A DNA stretch of 64,000 bases from Lobosporangium transversale (GCF_002105155.1 NW_019029002.1:62001-126000), one strand, 5' to 3'; positions 22,501 to 33,213 are shown, numbered from the stretch's first letter. The notes: generated by a model not told the origin, from the letters alone. Made by a program: numbers and translations.

Positions 22501-22817
22501 GCTGTGCCTTTCTAAAGAGCATCCCAAGAAGCAACAATGTCGCTGCATCAGGGGTCGCAAGCTCATCTTTAGCACAAGCTCAAAGTGCGGTCACTCGACT
22601 GGTTTATGGGGAGTATGAGAAGATCTGGATTTGGAAATTCAATGCGGGTGGATATATGGAAAATCCCACATTAACGAATTCACAGGCGCATCCAGGAGCA
22701 ACCGTGACTGCACTTGCTTGTACTACGACAGCTCTCGATGGTGAAAAGTCAGTCGTGTTGGCAAGTGCCAGTGCTGGAATTGATGGCAATTTGAAGCTAT
22801 GGGGCGTTGCTGGATGA
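16508..22817 (+). CDS. LEUNIG-like corepressor: LUFS (LisH) domain, Gln-rich middle, WD40 propeller
   Basis: Nine exons: 16508-16563, 17754-17964, 18056-19072, 19159-19205, 19309-19555, 19660-21129, 21267-21507, 21674-22155 and 22230-22817; 1452 residues. The first splice creates WDNDHLINLFIYDYCVKRNF, which aligns without a gap to the LisH start of plant LEUNIG. The rest of the LUFS domain follows (EGFLYEWFVVFWDCW). Residues about 100-1030 are Gln-rich with QQQA and QQQV repeats. From about residue 1095 there are WD40 blades (SLEGHGGKVNACAFSFNGEW, VLIWSV, TVRIWDLS, LRLWDF, ending LKLWGVAG). Family role: the LUFS domain binds adaptor proteins such as SEUSS-like factors, the Q region recruits Mediator or histone deacetylase, and the propeller is a protein platform; nuclear. 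Fungal Flo8/Som1 have LUFS without WD40, so the full architecture is notable. The donor of exon 7 (GTTCGT) is weak. Confidence 0.9.
18128..18890 (+). repeat. CAA/CAG minisatellite coding for Gln tracts
   Basis: Inside exon 3 of the LUFS/WD40 gene. A 12-base unit (CAACAAGTGCAA) is repeated six times at about 18240-18320, followed by units of 9-12 bases coding QQQA. CAA and CAG are intermingled, so the tract is not a pure triplet run. The opposite strand and the other frames give long Val/Ala, Leu or Asn/Ser reading frames that are not genes. Confidence 0.9.
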
Positions 22818-23580
22818 TCGATATTCCTGAAGGCATTTTATATATTTATTTTACACTTTTTAATTTGGTTTATTCGTTGATGCATCTTTTTTTTTTTTTT
22901 TTTTTTTTTGCTTATTTCAAGTCTTCGCCACTAATATCTCGTACCTCCTAAATTTTTTAATAACTCCGCTTGTTCCTCTGTTAATATACCATGTAAATCT
23001 TATTAGTTTGCACTTTTCTTTTATTGTTTTTGCTCAAGTATCAATTTTGTTTTCTCCTTTCCTCTTTTTCTTTTCTTTGTTGCGTGTTCTTCACGTCTGT
23101 AAAAACTCGGCCAAACTATATTAAAACACAAATTTAGAGATATAATTGTATGTATGCGAAAATGTGGAACAAATGAAGTAACATAAAGTTATGCATCTTT
23201 CTCTTTGGCTTTGTGCAAGATGTACTCAGTCCATGCCAGAAGCCAACTGCTCTTCTTTGATATATACTTTCTCCACAGCCATACTCTTCTTCAACAAGAT
23301 TGCTGTTTTCTTTGGCTGATGTAGAGTTGATCTACTTCTTCTGTAAAAGGATTTGATACAGGCCAATTTTAAGTTAAGATGAAATGATGGCAGATTAAAG
23401 CTTAGATTTATTGACCAGATATTATGGAACCGGATGCGGTTGTCGAGATGGCAAAGACGATATAAAAAGAGAGGGAGGTCGAAAAAAGATACAATGATGA
23501 TCGTCCAAATATAAACGGGTGCACCTATAGATCAAAGCAATATGCAAATACATATTACTATTTTATATTCACAAGGCTGC
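22818..23580. other. Convergent intergenic region
   Basis: Between two converging genes. It holds a T23 run (22887-22909) about 70 bases after the LUFS/WD40 stop codon and otherwise AT-rich 3'-flank sequence. I see no gene. Confidence 0.5.
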
Positions 23581-25293
23581 CTACTCGGATGTCTTGGCTG
23601 CTCCGATATCCTTGCCTGAGTCTACATCAGCAAACATCGCGTCTGATTCAGCTTTAATGTTGCCATTCCTAACCTTTGGCGCGAATTCTTGCTCCACGGC
23701 TCTACTGGTGATTGTGCTCAAGTCAACTGTTGGTCTAACAGAGGTGTTGCTACCGATATCATCGTTGCTACCACTGTTCGTTAGATTCACTTGACGTTTC
23801 TTACTTCTTTTCTCCTTTTTTTTGTTTTTTTTCTTTTTCTTTGAAGTTTCACCTGCATACTCCGAAGGTGCAGTTGACGATGTCTGGTCGCTGGTGTCTT
23901 CAGAGTGAAAAGAATACATTTGGGCTGCAATTGTAGGTGAGATGATGATTGGCTCAGTGATAGACGATGTCGAGCTTTGGTACCGTGACCGTGAAATAAA
24001 AACCTGTTCGTGGATCCCTGGTTTCCTAAAGTCTATGCAAGATACGCCCTCCACGTGACCTGTCGGGCTAAACGATTGTTGGGTACCGGTATATGATAGG
24101 GTATCCACTGCGTTGAATGTAGGTGTTGCTCGCTCAGGTGAATCTAGACGACTGCGAGCGTGGATCAAAATGTCATCCTTGATATCAGCAAAAGACTTGG
24201 GATGGACGTCTTCCACTCCGCAAACAGGCGAATACTCAAGTTCTGAATCATCTTCCTTGTATAGCAGGAGGCTACCTCTTGTCATACATGAAGTTCCAAA
24301 TGAATTCGAGCTATTGTTTGAGATCGCTGTGTCCTTGTTTACAGTATACTCTTCGGAAGATCCCCGCTGTTCAACTTGATTTGACTCTGCGAAGGGCTCT
24401 TCGAAAAGTTTCACTCCTTCCGAGACATGACTATGTTGCGGAACTTGGACTTCTTCAGCAATGGTAGTATGAATATCCTCCTGTATAGTGCAGTGCTTAT
24501 TTTTTATAGTGCCCTCATCTTTCTTTATCATCGTTAACTTGTCCTCTCGAGTATCTTTATCGGTATTATCAGCGACAAGGCCAGCTTTTCTCGTGGCGAC
24601 GAATGAATTCTTATCAGTAGTCAATATAACGTCCCTCTTGCTTCGCTCATTTCTCACTTCACTGTTAAGACCAATTTTTTCAACCAACGTTGCTGATCCT
24701 GTAGTCACAGTCTCTCCAAAATCTTGTTCAATCACATATCCTTTTGGACACGGCTTCGCTCTCTCTTCTTGGGCCATTGCGACCACTCGTTCAGTGGAGG
24801 GGATAGCAGGCGTTTCTTTCGAGGCTATTTTACGTTGGGTAGTGCTCAAATACGGATAATCACATTGCTCTTGGCAGTTCAGCTGCATCGCGTAATATTG
24901 TCGCCATTGTAAATGCTGCGGTTGTTGCTGATGTTCAAGTCGCTGATTCAAATTCTTAGACTTTACAGAAATCCCTCGGTTCGTAATTTCTTGATCAGTT
25001 ACCCTATTTGGTACGACATCCAAAAGATTGAGGGTAAGCTCTGAAAAAAACCAAATGACACTGCAAGTCCAGGCGGTAAAGATCCCCTGCCATGTCCTAG
25101 TTTTTGTGGGAATTTCCCAGGGCAAGAATGCGACGGATGAAAGTGATGGGTCCGGCGGAAGAGGGCGAATTGGATGATCAAAGAACAGATAGTTGAGGAT
25201 TTGGAGCTCATAGATCACAGTTGCAAGAACAAGAGGTAGGCACTCGATAATGCTTTGAGGGACAAAGGCTAAAAGCAAGTCCATGGGATCCAT
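23581..25293 (-). CDS. Orphan two-TM protein with Lys-rich tail region
   Basis: Single exon, 570 residues, family not recognised. The N-terminus has two hydrophobic segments (residues about 12-36, IIECLPLVLATVIYELQILN, and about 68-92, GIFTAWTCSVIWFFSELTLN) separated by a Pro-rich loop (HPIRPLPPDPS). The long remainder (residues 100-570) is hydrophilic, Ser/Thr/Glu-rich and probably disordered, with a strongly basic block near residues 480-500 (KKKKKNKKKEKRSKKR). This suggests a membrane hairpin, perhaps in ER or nuclear envelope, with a cytosolic tail. The basic block could bind nucleic acid or acidic lipid. Topology is inferred. It is convergent with the LUFS/WD40 gene and has a T22 run just upstream of its start (25343-25364). 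Confidence 0.7.
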   Translation of the reverse strand: MDPMDLLLAFVPQSIIECLPLVLATVIYELQILNYLFFDHPIRPLPPDPSLSSVAFLPWEIPTKTRTWQGIFTAWTCSVIWFFSELTLNLLDVVPNRVTDQEITNRGISVKSKNLNQRLEHQQQPQHLQWRQYYAMQLNCQEQCDYPYLSTTQRKIASKETPAIPSTERVVAMAQEERAKPCPKGYVIEQDFGETVTTGSATLVEKIGLNSEVRNERSKRDVILTTDKNSFVATRKAGLVADNTDKDTREDKLTMIKKDEGTIKNKHCTIQEDIHTTIAEEVQVPQHSHVSEGVKLFEEPFAESNQVEQRGSSEEYTVNKDTAISNNSSNSFGTSCMTRGSLLLYKEDDSELEYSPVCGVEDVHPKSFADIKDDILIHARSRLDSPERATPTFNAVDTLSYTGTQQSFSPTGHVEGVSCIDFRKPGIHEQVFISRSRYQSSTSSITEPIIISPTIAAQMYSFHSEDTSDQTSSTAPSEYAGETSKKKKKNKKKEKRSKKRQVNLTNSGSNDDIGSNTSVRPTVDLSTITSRAVEQEFAPKVRNGNIKAESDAMFADVDSGKDIGAAKTSE

Positions 25294-26063
25294 TGTTGGA
25301 AGATGTTTCTGACTCTTATCGTACTGTGATATGATATTTGAGTTTTTTTTTTTTTTTTTTTTTTACGGCGAAGAATAAAGGGATGTAGAATACAGTAAAT
25401 GGTTAAGAGAAAGTAAGAAAGCGAGGTGGAGAAAGACTTGAGGCTCGGTTTTTATTCAAGCGAAAAGGAGGACAAAGGGGTCTTATGCAGGATGAAAATG
25501 GATATGACTATGAGCATAAAAAAACCCCCAATTCGATCATTCATCACTTGTATTGTGAAGTGATCAGTCAAACGATTATTTCTCTCGCTCTCTGCCTTTC
25601 TCGTGTTTTTCTTTTTTCTAATGATATCGACTGATGTCACCTCAACTGATGTCTTCGCGACTGATCAAAAGAAAAAGATACACTCCTGTCTCAGTTTTTT
25701 GCATAAAATGTAAAAAGGTGGATTTTAAATTGGAAAATGCCGAGTGAGAGGAAGACAAGTAGAAATCAGCCAATAGACCTGCGCTTTTAGAATATAAATT
25801 TTAAATTAAATGTGGATCTAGCCAATGAGCATCGCAGAACGTACATAAAGCCTTCTTTTTTGCTTTTTGTGCAAAAAATTCAGACAGGAGTTTCCTTGCG
25901 ATTCCTCCAACAAGCCCACAAAGAAATGTCATGGGGTGTAATACTCTTCCTTGTATCCAGTGTATCGTACTGATGTATTGAAGTTTTTTTTCAGTAAATT
26001 TTTACTTATTTTTTTTACTTAAACATCGGTAAAAAAAAAAAAAGTAAATTTCAGTAGGTGCTT
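25294..26063. other. Intergenic, promoter of the orphan gene and flank of the MITE
   Basis: No gene seen. From about 25985 the sequence contains several CAGTAAATTT-type motifs that also occur at both ends of the foldback element at 26064-26482, so part of it may be a second, nested copy of the element end. Confidence 0.45.
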
Positions 26064-26222
26064 ACCGATTTTTACTGAAATTTTACTGATGTTTCAGGAG
26101 GCCTTGTGCCTAATTCTCCGTATACGCACGAGCAAGCCAAAGCCATACTGATGACTCCCCATTTATGCAGATGGAAAGGTTGTCAGGGACACCGCGTTGT
26201 TCAGAACATGTACACTGTGTCT

Positions 26223-26257
<35 letters not shown>

Positions 26258-26482
26258 TGAAAAATATGTCTATCAGTATGAAATGAAGGTGATTCGTTTT
26301 TAATCATGGCAGCATGTTGGATACTTGATAGAAGTTGGGTCTCATGTTCCGCTGTCCCTGACAACCTTTCCATCTGCATATATGGGGAGCCATCAGTATG
26401 GTTTTGGTTTGCTCGTGCGTATACGGAGAATTAGGCACAAGGCTTCCTGAAACATCAGTAAATTTTCAGTAAAAATTGGTAC
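26064..26482. mobile_element. Foldback MITE-like element, about 420 bp
   Basis: Two arms, 26064-26191 and 26353-26482, are reverse complements over about 128 bases with roughly 90 percent identity by eye (shared core CTAATTCTCCGTATACGCAC). The centre is about 160 bases and contains an A29 homopolymer (26225-26253). The outer ends carry CAGTAAA motifs. Long terminal inverted repeats with no coding capacity are the definition of a foldback or MUST-type MITE. It lies directly beside the decayed transposase but shares no obvious end with it. Confidence 0.8.
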
Positions 26483-26495
26483 TGTACTCAAAATT

Positions 26496-28329
26496 TTAAT
26501 TTTTACGAGAGCGTTTTCTATTGATAAGAGGCACATCCTCAGACTCGCTATCCTCCACCATATCAAACATGCTTCGAGTATCTGGCATAAGATCTACAAC
26601 TATCTCAGGACCCAGCGTGACAGCCTCAGCTTGCTCTTGGCTTACCATTCTAAGGAGTCCCATATCCCATTCGCCGCTGTCAATCAAGATAATATCATCA
26701 AAGTTCTCAATAGTTTCCTCTTCATCAAAGATCATCTGGCGTATCTTCTTGTACCTGACTTCTCTGGTTATAGTACATCATACAAACTTTCACAGACCTC
26801 TTCCACACAGAGTAAAAGACTCTACATGGTATCTGAGAAAACAAGCTGAGAAGCCATTTCTTCAGCAAAAGAGGCGTCATTGTCGTTCTTACCCTTGCAG
26901 CAATTATGTTTTTTACGACGGCCCAGATCTTCTCAGTAGGCTGCAACTCACAATGGTAGGGAGGAGCCTTGAGAATCTCATGGCCGCCGTTCACCTGAGC
27001 TATCTTGCTGATAGAAAAGTACGACTCGTCGGGAAGGGCGTTAACCATTTTCAAAAGCTCCTCTTTGTTCAGTGCTTTCCCATTTTCCCTTGCTGGGATA
27101 ACAATGTCCTTTCCCACAAGTCAGTCTCTGATAGTTTTCACAGTGTCGCTCTTAGTTGGCTTTTTGTTTTTCCTATGGAAGTGATATGAGGCGCCATCAA
27201 GATGGATCTAACAAGGGCCAAGACCCATCTCATTGAGGTTTTTACAAAGCCGGGTGACTGGCGTTGAAGTTTCCATGAGAGTCATGATCTGTTGCCACAG
27301 CCCCTACATTCCTGATCTCTTCTGGGACATCAACCCACAGCTCAGCCTCCTGTTCTTGACCTTTTTTTGACTGAGGTTTTTTTTGACGGCCAGACATACA
27401 CGCTGTCCTTGACAAATTTGCTTTCGACTTTTTTTGGTGGTTTCATCATAATAAACAACAAATGCTGCAAATATAACCATAATAGGTTTCCTTCCTGCAT
27501 CATTTACAGTACCACCGCGACTTTCTACCCAACGTTTTGATGCAGCGTGGTCAATGTGGCAATACGATTCATCCAAGAAGACCTCCGGCATTCTAGGCAC
27601 CCAATTGCCGTCTACAAGTTTTAAATTTTTAAGACGGCGCTTCGTGTAAATTGCCCGGAACACGACATTCTCCTTGGAGTCATGCAAGAAGTTTTGTCGG
27701 ATCCCTTTGCCCCAATATAACCCCATTTTACGGAGGTCCCGAGTTATTGACCTTGCTGATCTCTCGATTCCAAAGTCCTCCTTTAGTTGATTTGCCACTA
27801 AAGCTGCAGAATTAGGTGACCCGCTCTTGTTTGTTTCCACTATAATGTCCATCACCTTGGAGCTCAGATCTTGATCCACTTCTTTTTTGGGTCGTCCAAT
27901 TCTTCCATGTCCTGTAGTGTCGAGGATGCCTGTATTTGCAAATTTAAGTGCTGTCAAACAAGTTTTTCTTCCCACACCAGTAGGGTTCTTAGCTCTATCG
28001 TCTGTCTTCATAAACCAATTTTGGTCTTCTGGCAGTGCTGCAGATATAGCTTTGAACGTATGGGCCATCATAACGTATTCGTTCCGAGTAATCGTCGCTT
28101 TAGTGCGTCTAAATGCATTGTCCCGCTGTATCTCTGTGGCCGTATCTGAATAGAATGCATTTATATCAACAGCATTGGACATTGATCCGACCTTAGTAGA
28201 GGAGGTCCACTGATACTCTGCGGGAGATCTAGTTGGGGAGATATTGAGTGGCGTGTGTTCGGGGGGATCTTCTAGGTGGCGCGCCTGAAAACGTTTGATT
28301 GATACAGCGTTTTTAATTGTTTTATCCAT
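26496..28329 (-). pseudogene. Decayed Tc1/mariner-superfamily transposase
   Basis: The minus strand reads as one transposase-like protein broken into at least three frames. The first part (28329 to 27304, 341 residues) has a helix-turn-helix region (GRPKKEVDQDLSSKVMDIIV) and the first catalytic Asp context VFLDESYCHIDH. Translation of the next segment shows the second Asp in HLDGASYH, with in-frame stops at 27208-27210 and 27121-27123. The last part carries the third acidic residue in APPYHCELQPTEKIW. This D-D-E order and the PPY-ELxPxE context are those of IS630/Tc1/mariner DDE transposases. An acidic tail (LIDSGEWDMGLLRM) ends at 26496 after a further frame change. The element is therefore inactive unless the frame changes are introns, which I judge unlikely. 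Confidence 0.82.
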
Positions 28330-28703
28330 TTTAAAATAAACTTTATCGGTTTTTTTTTAAAATTGTTCCAATGAATAAAAAAATTTATCCAAAGGTAAGT
28401 TAAAAAGTTGGCCGAAAAGGGCTGAGAAATTTATCCAAGTGTTTGCAAATTTTGTCCAAGTGGTCATGCGGAATTAACCATGACTTTTGTGGGACATGGA
28501 AAAGGACATGGTGTTTGGATATTTGTTACAGTCGGTTCGGTTATTATGTTTGAAAAAATGGATAATATTTCAGACACATTCGGATAACTTATAGGATAAT
28601 TTTATTAGCTTAAATGGATAAAGCTTATTTCCCATCGGAGCAATGCAAATTGAAAATGGATAAATGTTTTTTTAAAATGGATAAAACAATTAAAAACGCT
28701 GTA
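28303..28703. repeat. Head-to-head 34-bp perfect inverted repeat at transposase start
   Basis: Bases 28303-28336 and 28670-28703 are exact reverse complements over 34 bases. The unit contains the first codons of the transposase (MDKTIKNAV) plus 11 upstream bases. The right copy therefore starts the same protein on the plus strand but diverges after the ninth codon. Between the arms, GGATAA/TTATCC motifs recur many times (for example near 28390, 28434, 28556, 28582, 28615 and 28656), a possible array of subterminal transposase-binding sites. Confidence 0.8.
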
Positions 28704-29165
28704 GTTCCCTCACTGTACCAACCACTCAGGCCATTGTAGGGAAGAAGGTTATTGATAACATAGTTGGCAGAAGACATTTTATTGTATACTGGAGGACGTA
28801 ATGAGGTTGGGATGAATAGATGATCGAGTTTTGTTTGCTTATATTTTCTAATCAAAAACGATAATTAAATTGATTTGGTGGCCACTGTTTCTAATTCATT
28901 CAATGTATTCAAAAAATTTATGGCTTTGTACGTAATTTTTTTTTTTCCAATATTTATTCAAAATGCGTATTTAAAAAATATATTTGTTCATGACTTTGGC
29001 GAGGACTATGATGCACTGCTTGTACCTCGTCTGCCCCTGCTTGTTAGGGATACATGACCCTAGAATTACTCATGTCCAAAAAAGGGGCTTATGATTTTAT
29101 TCTATGGCGATATATTTTCTAATAGTCTATTCGTCTTGGAGAAAGAAGGTGTTGATCATTTTCTG
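28704..29165. other. Intergenic, 462 bp
   Basis: AT-rich sequence between the inverted repeat and the SERHL-like gene. No reading frame or structure that I can support. Confidence 0.5.
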
Positions 29166-29776
29166 TCAGAGACGAGCAATTTCACCAACATTCTGTTCAA
29201 GCACCCAGCTTGATATGCTTTCTGCCACCATAGAGGCGTCCTCCATGTGGACAGAATGGTTCCCAGGAACACCCTTGATGGTGACTTTGCCTTTTGTGAT
29301 CCATCCCTCTCGCTCGTCGCTAACCTTCGTCAGTGGTAGCAGTCCGCCTTCTGCCAACACAGCAAGGACAGGGCAACAGATCCGGCTCATGAATGCTTTT
29401 ACGTATGCTTCTGATAATGATTGTGGACTACGGATCGTGAGGAATCGGTCAGTGGTCCAAGTCCATCCTTGTGCAACAGTGCCGTCATCTAACGTGCGCT
29501 CTATAGGGCGCAAACCTCTGGGCATCAAGTTACGAGCGAATTCTGGTTGGATCCCATAAGTACCTTGGCTCCTGGCCCTGCAAGCAGATTCAATAGTCGG
29601 GTGGAAGGGTAATCGCTTGGTGGCTAAGGCTTTTTTTTCTTGGATATGCTCCAAGAGATGTTGCGGTTGGTCTTCCACATCTCGCGTCAGTGGTCCAAAA
29701 TTATCGAGAAGGATACAAAGTGTCAATCTAGTTCAAGCCGATATGTAGTTATTAAAAGTGATTATCTTTAATCAAC

Positions 29777-29807
<31 letters not shown>

Positions 29808-30487
29808 GCCTCATTGATTGTTGGCCTTACCTTGATTCATATAAACCAGCATAAATGGTGGAGATAGCACCACCCATAGAATGGCCAATAATACCATGCC
29901 TTTGCCATCCCAATTGCTCTACAACTTGATCTGCATCTTCTACATAGCGCCAGAGAGCATAGTCTTCCGTTGTACGGTGTGATGACAGACCATGTCCTGC
30001 AAGGTCCAGGGCCACGATCTCGACAGGTTCAGGTCCAAGTTGCTTTAAAAGCAGACTATCAGTTCATATTGACAATTTTGAATTGTTGAAGCAAACATTT
30101 GAATAAAGATCCTTGTTTCTCTCAGTCTCACTTTTGGATATTGTAATTGCATTTGACATGTAATTGAACTTACGGGGCAAGTCTATTGTAGTTGCAGTGG
30201 AATGAAAAAAAAAATAATCGGAAAATAAGAGGGCAGATTCATACATTCCACATTACTCGTCGTTCATCTATTTTTGTAATTTACAAGTCAAACGAGCTCG
30301 CATTATCTAGGAATCCATGGAGAGCAAGGAAGCGACGACAATCTCTTGCTTTGGCATCCCTGCTTTCTGTTTTCCAATGCTTGGCCCTTAGGTTGATCCC
30401 GTTCCTAAGTTCAAAAGACTTTTCCAGAGTATCATAGTCACCAATTTTTACTTGAAAAAGTGATGGCAGGACATTCGTGGCACTCAT
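29166..30487 (-). CDS. SERHL/MEST-like alpha/beta hydrolase, 3 exons
   Basis: Exons on the minus strand: 30285-30487, 29831-30055 and 29166-29727, 329 residues. The oxyanion region reads LALHGFLDNASSFD, the nucleophile elbow is GHSMGG with Ser, and the terminal catalytic His lies in GVPGNHSVHMEDA. This order and the LDNASSFD motif match the serine hydrolase-like (SERHL) branch of alpha/beta hydrolases; the natural substrate of that branch is not known to me. The second intron contains a T29 run on the sense strand (plus-strand A run 29777-29805). I start at 30487 (MSATNVLPS). The frame stays open for 134 further codons upstream to 30889. That stretch is rich in Arg and Ser with no acidic residue and could be a mitochondrial leader if transcribed. 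Confidence 0.88.
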
Positions 30488-31458
30488 TGCGGTTTGACTC
30501 TGTAAAGTAAAAGAAGAAAAAGGTGATATGTTTTTCACTGGATGAACTATTGCGAGTCGAAATATAATCCTGGGAGAATGAGGATGTAGTGGAACGGAGG
30601 CGTGGAACGTACTAAAAGAGAGTAGAACGGAGCGTACAGAATAATGTGAAGGCAGACGGCAAAATAACGAGCCGGTTGCACAGGATGGCCGACGAAATAA
30701 GGTTGTAGCGAGCCGAAATATCCTACATGTTAGATTGAAGCACGAGTTCAGCGCTGCAATGAACAGTGCACAACATGGGTACATGGCTAGCTCATTATGG
30801 TGAACAAGATAAGAGCCATTGGAACCATGTCTCCGAATCCAACGATGTGGACAGGATTTATAACTCTTGAGGCTACTATACATAGGCATAGAGTCTACTT
30901 TTCCCCCTCTTTTCTTCTACAGTAGTAGAAAACCTTCGAGATGATTCATGCCTAAATCATAGGCACCTCCCATAGGTTCTCTATTGATAGCTATTGGCTG
31001 CCTAGCTTCAAGTATGTTATGAGCATATCCAGTAGATGTCCTGACCATATCTTTGGCAGTAATAAAATAATCGTAGTAAGGCATATCAGTATCCTAAAAC
31101 TCCTTCTTTACTGGGTGAAAACCATTGCTCTGTCCATCATACTTTCTGCACAATCTCTATCAGTACACGATTTCGCAATTTCTCAGTGGATAGCCGATTA
31201 ACTAGCTAGCTAGGGATATATGTATACTATGAATAAGATACAATACCAATTTGCAATCAGGGCATTGTGCATTTGTCTGCTTTTCCTTTCAATTATCGTA
31301 TTGTATGACTTGCTGCGAAACAAACTAAGTAGAAGAGACTTGTGTGGCCTACGCCATCAGAACGATATTGAAGAACTACGGTGCATGTAAGTGGGAAGTC
31401 TTTAGGGTTGTATCGAACCTCAATGTCGCCTTCGCTGTCACTATAAACTGCTATTCCC

Positions 31459-31492
<34 letters not shown>

Positions 31493-33213
31493 TTGTTTGG
31501 TTTTCTGCTCGGTTATGTGTTTCTTGACTAGAAATCTCTTTCAAGGAGTTCAATAAACATTTATCCATTCTTTCCCTGAGATGGTACCAACTTTGCCATA
31601 CCTCTTTCTATTGCCTTCTCGTGTATCTTTGCTTATATCTCAGTCCAACTTTAGCACTTCAGCTCTTTTTGTGTACTGTAGGTCAACAGCTAAAAAAAAA
31701 AAAAAAAGAGCAATTGCACATCTCCTGGTCTCCCTTCCGCTCATTTCTCCTGCTCGTTTGCCCAAGCTCTCTCTTATTATGCATCTCACATTCCTTTCAT
31801 TTTCATGATTCGACATCTCCTTTCCCCTTTTCTTCACCCCACGGCTCTTTGCGCCGTCCTGGCGCCATCAGCATCAGATGAACCGTTTTTTTTTTTTTTT
31901 CTTTTTTTTTTTTTGGTATACATGTACTTTTATATTTTTGTATTATATTTTTAAATCACTATTTCATTTATCGCTCTCGCTCTCTCCCCTTTCTATTTTT
32001 GAGCATAGGGTCCCTGCCTCTACCTCTACTTTCCCTCGCATTTCCTGTGCCCTACCTCATTCTCTTCTCACTTTCTCTCGCCCATGCTATCTTTCGCTCC
32101 TCTCATACTTGTGCTCCATTTCTCCTGGCTGCTCTCGTAAGCCCCTTTCCCTCTCTCTCTTTCTTTTTTATTATTTTGTATTTCATCGATTACATTCTCT
32201 CCTTGTCATTTCATGAACCCTTTTTCTTCTCATTCCAATTTAATTCGCTTTCATTCCTAATCTGTTCCAGATTCTGATTGCTTCTTTTGGTAAGAGTTTA
32301 ACTCCGCCATTGTTACACGATAATACATTGCTTAGACTAAGATTGTGTCCTGTGCGTCAATCGATATTGTTTCCCCTCATGCGGGTTTAACTCTTAATTT
32401 GGGGTGGGAGCGCGTAATTGGAAGTTTTGGGATCTGATGGATTATTCAATAGCGCTACACCACGCATACTATTGGTGCGGGGCCACGGTGGAAGTGGGAC
32501 ATGATTCTCTCCCTCATTTTGCCTTTTCCTTAATCCTTTGCTCCCATCTCAGCTATACGAGTTATATGTACCAAAAACAATGTGTTCAGCTTGACAAGTT
32601 TTTGCAGTTATAAGAAACCCTTTATTCCCTAATTGAAAATGTATGCCCCTTTCCCCCGCCCAATGTGTCTGTCTCTCTGGACTCTCGTGTCTCACGACTG
32701 CCAACACGCGAAAAGATTCACTCTCCTTTTGTATCCGCTTCAGGCACAATATTCTGTGTCTGGTGGTTAGTCATGCGTGTGGATGAATATGCACATTTTC
32801 ATGCATGCACGCCAGAGGCCGTGAGAAAGACGTTCGGCTCCCTCATTTATTCTTCTCCCATGGTGTGCATTGATTGTGCATCCAAACATCCCAAATTAAT
32901 GTAATGATTGAACCATAACCTTGTGCATAGCATTGGGATATTGGATTTGCCTTGATAATACATTCGACTCCATCGCTTTTCTTTCTTTTTTTTTATTGTC
33001 GATCCTTTTTTGGGATCCATATATGTCAAAAAAAAAAAAAAAAAAAAAAAAAAGCAGAAAGCAGTTTTTGAGTGCTCATTGCTTTACGTTCCCTATGCTA
33101 ACATCTCAGAATACACCTGAATAGGGACGAATAACTTTGACTCGTTGAGATAGTTGCCACTACATTCTAAAAGAGCGCATAAGGCCATAGCAAGTGAAAT
33201 CATACCAGTCACT
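30488..33213. other. Long divergent intergenic region with CT-rich blocks
   Basis: 2.7 kb between the SERHL-like gene (minus) and the 1114-residue orphan (plus). From about 31560 to 32300 the plus strand is almost continuously pyrimidine-rich, with T29 at 31462-31490 and an A run at 33028-33053. By analogy with the LUFS/WD40 gene, the transcript of the orphan may begin in this block, with a long leader or 5' intron. No coding exon could be identified. Confidence 0.45.

Noticed and set aside
27304-28329. 341-codon transposase frame as an intact gene
   Set aside because: It stops before the second and third catalytic residues, which continue in other frames downstream; the element is broken.
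30064-30246. Minus-strand 60-codon frame between SERHL exons
   Set aside because: It lies in the first intron and has no similarity to alpha/beta hydrolases.
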